Shown piece by piece: positions 62,390 to 64,000 of a DNA stretch of 64,000 bases. The stretch's first letter is position 1. The number at the start of each line of letters is the position of its first letter. The DNA is from an uncultured Flavobacterium sp. (GTDB taxonomy: Bacteria > Bacteroidota > Bacteroidia > Flavobacteriales > Flavobacteriaceae), in NCBI RefSeq assembly GCF_951805225.1, contig NZ_OX638201.1, positions 3,472,001 through 3,536,000 on the forward strand. Reading direction: 5' to 3'. Position numbers and translations under genes: made by a program. The notes below the pieces were generated by a model, which was given only the letters and a program-made list of their open reading frames with translations, was not told the origin of the DNA and searched no databases.

Positions 62390-62562
62390 TTAAGGTTGTG
62401 TTCATTTTTAACACATTAAAAGGGAATCAAGTAAAAATTCTTGAGCTGTACCCGCAACTGTAAGCTTTGTTCTGAAAAGAATGCTTGTTGTAACTACAAA
62501 ACCACTGCTCGCCCCGGCGAATGGGAAGGTAAACAACAAGACGCAAGCCAGGAGACCTGCCT
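62390..62562 (+). ncRNA. Cobalamin riboswitch
   Basis: The conserved blocks occur in order: AAGGGAATC (62420), GAGCTGTACCCGCAACTGTAAGC (split over 62443-62466) and the B12 box GCAAGCCAGGAGACCTGCC (62543-62561). The peripheral arm CACTGCTCGCCCCGGCGAATGGG lies in between. It lies 44 bases upstream of the BtuB-like gene. It probably shuts off receptor synthesis when adenosylcobalamin is plentiful. Confidence 0.95.
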
Positions 62563-62605
62563 TTGTAACGAATATCGAGCTCTCGGGAAAAAGAGTTTAG
62601 AAATT

Positions 62606-64000
62606 ATGACTTTAGAAAAACGGTTTGCTTTTTGTTTATTCCTGTTGTGCCAAATTATTTCGGCGCAGAACGACTCTATTACCAAATTGAAAGAAGTTGT
62701 AGTTTCTGACGCAAATCTTAAAAAATACTCCAATTCACAATCGGTTTTAAAGCTTAATGATTCTGTCATTAATAAAAATGAGGCTTTATTGACGGATCTT
62801 TTAAACTTTAATTCTACTATTTATTTTAAAGAATACGGGCGTGGAATGCTTTCTACAGTCTCTTTTAGAGGAACTACAGCATCACAAACGGCGGTAATCT
62901 GGAACGGAATTAATATCAATTCTCAGATGAACGGAAGTACTGATTTCAATACTATTTCTGGTTCTGATTATAATTCGATAAGCGTAAAAGCTGGTGGAGG
63001 AAGTGTACTTTACGGAAGTGGAGCTGTTGGAGGAACTGTACATTTAAACAACGATTTGGCATTTTATAGTCGGTTTGAGACTAATTTAAAACTTGATTAC
63101 GGAAGTTTCAATACTATTGGAATCAATTTTAAAACTAATATTTCGAATAAAAAATGGAGCGCACAAATTGGCTTTTCAAAAAACAGTTCGACAAATGATT
63201 ACAAATACATCCATAAATACAACTGGAAAGGCGAACAACGCTGGAATCAAAACGGTCAGTATGATGTAATAACTATGAGCGCAAATGTTGGTTACAAATT
63301 TGATGCAAAAAATAGTTTGAAATTATACACTCAAACTTCTAATACTGACAGAAATACTTCTTTAATATCTGAAACGGAAACTAAAACCAGATATGTAAAT
63401 GGTTTTAACCGAAACTTATTAGAATATGACGGTGATTATGGAAAATTTACCACTAATCTAAAAGCGGCATATATATTCGAAAACTATCAATATTATCCTG
63501 ATAATGCGGTTAATTTTTTCACTTATGGAAAAACAGAAAGCTTTATCACAAAAGCAGATTTAGGTTATAAAATTTCGAAATCAACACAAATAAACGGAGT
63601 TCTGGATTACAACAGAACTAAAGGTTACGGAACTGGTTTTGGAGATCACGTTAGAGAAATTAGTTCGGCAGCTTTATTGGTAAAACAAGATATTTCGACA
63701 GATTGGAAAAATGAATTCGGAATTCGAAAAGAGTTTACAGACAATTATCAATCTCCTCTTCTATTCTCTTTAGGATCTTCGTATCAATTTAATGAATTGT
63801 ACAATCTGAAATTGAATTTATCCCGAAATTTCAGAATCCCGACTTTTAATGATTTGTATTGGGAACAAGGCGGAAATCCAAATTTAAAACCTGAAAGTTC
63901 TTATCAGGCAGAAATTGGTAATGTTTTCACTTTCAAAAACATATCATTGACTCAAACCTTTTATTACATGAAAATAAAAGATTTATTGCAATGGATTCCG
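62606..64000 (+). CDS. btuB: BtuB-like TonB-dependent receptor (3' end outside window)
   Basis: The frame from the ATG at 62606 stays open to the window end (465 codons seen). A signal peptide (about residues 1-21, FCLFLLCQIISAQ) is followed by a TonB-box-like start, a plug domain (VLKLNDSVI, ILNKNEALLTDLL, STVSFRGTTASQTAVIWNG) and the first barrel strands. It imports corrinoids across the outer membrane. The riboswitch upstream makes B12 as substrate nearly certain. Confidence 0.94.
   Translation, partial: MTLEKRFAFCLFLLCQIISAQNDSITKLKEVVVSDANLKKYSNSQSVLKLNDSVINKNEALLTDLLNFNSTIYFKEYGRGMLSTVSFRGTTASQTAVIWNGININSQMNGSTDFNTISGSDYNSISVKAGGGSVLYGSGAVGGTVHLNNDLAFYSRFETNLKLDYGSFNTIGINFKTNISNKKWSAQIGFSKNSSTNDYKYIHKYNWKGEQRWNQNGQYDVITMSANVGYKFDAKNSLKLYTQTSNTDRNTSLISETETKTRYVNGFNRNLLEYDGDYGKFTTNLKAAYIFENYQYYPDNAVNFFTYGKTESFITKADLGYKISKSTQINGVLDYNRTKGYGTGFGDHVREISSAALLVKQDISTDWKNEFGIRKEFTDNYQSPLLFSLGSSYQFNELYNLKLNLSRNFRIPTFNDLYWEQGGNPNLKPESSYQAEIGNVFTFKNISLTQTFYYMKIKDLLQWIP

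Overview
The window looks like chromosomal DNA of a Flavobacterium-like member of the Bacteroidota. It is AT-rich and shows little sign of Shine-Dalgarno sequences. Many genes are preceded by TAnnTTTG -7 boxes, with a TTG about 20 bases further upstream. Secreted proteins often carry lipoproteins with K/D/E/N residues after the lipobox cysteine. The gene families present (TPR sensor kinases, a two-gene transketolase, BtuB with a riboswitch, a CrtI/CrtB/CrtZ cluster and a PrcB-like lipoprotein) are typical of that group. Genus assignment is inference; there is no rRNA in the window.

Layout. 1-8 kb: two tandem TPR histidine kinases and a response regulator, a secreted nuclease-like protein, a large secreted protein often mislabelled asparagine synthetase B, and a second two-component pair. 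8-13.5 kb: five tandem paralogous lipoprotein genes spaced about 889 bp apart, preceded by a seven-helix membrane protein and a small cytosolic protein. The small protein shares a domain and a C-terminal Pro-rich tail with the lipoproteins. Together with the neighbouring kinase/regulator pair this is the best candidate for an undescribed system. 13.6-26.3 kb: housekeeping genes (dnaB, accA, a DMT permease, an LptF/G permease, tgt, a YdjC-like deacetylase, both transketolase halves, an FKBP lipoprotein, an S4 protein, a phosphoribosyltransferase and aroK).

26.4-30.0 kb: a tRNA-Lys-Lys-Leu block, then an AraC regulator and an acyltransferase, then a second copy of the block in which the tRNA-Leu has decayed. 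A third, shorter remnant (tRNA 3' end plus terminator) lies between them. 30-34.7 kb: a LytTR regulator, a membrane acyltransferase, a TPR protein and a Kir-type potassium channel. 34.7-44.4 kb: a light-response and carotenoid region: a CarH/LitR-type B12-binding MerR regulator, crtI, crtB, crtZ, an SRPBCC protein and a photolyase, followed by TetR-AarF genes divergent from a TIGR01777 epimerase and a YceI protein.

44.4-54.4 kb: mixed genes, including rmuC, a sigma factor with an anti-sigma/outer-membrane fusion protein, mepB, an SDR, a pseudouridine synthase and trmL. 54.5-64 kb: a corrinoid uptake and salvage region: an ABC transporter (ATPase, permease, binding lipoprotein), cobU, a bluB-cobT fusion, cobS, cobC, a cobalamin riboswitch and the start of a BtuB-like receptor that runs off the window. 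B12 salvage and a predicted B12-dependent photoreceptor thus occur about 20 kb apart. Several intergenic repeat families are also present (two GGGCGTT...AACGC elements, two AGCCCTGAT...AGCTCCT elements, a cluster of short palindromes, and inverted repeats around a four-helix-bundle gene). No CRISPR array, phage or complete insertion sequence was seen.
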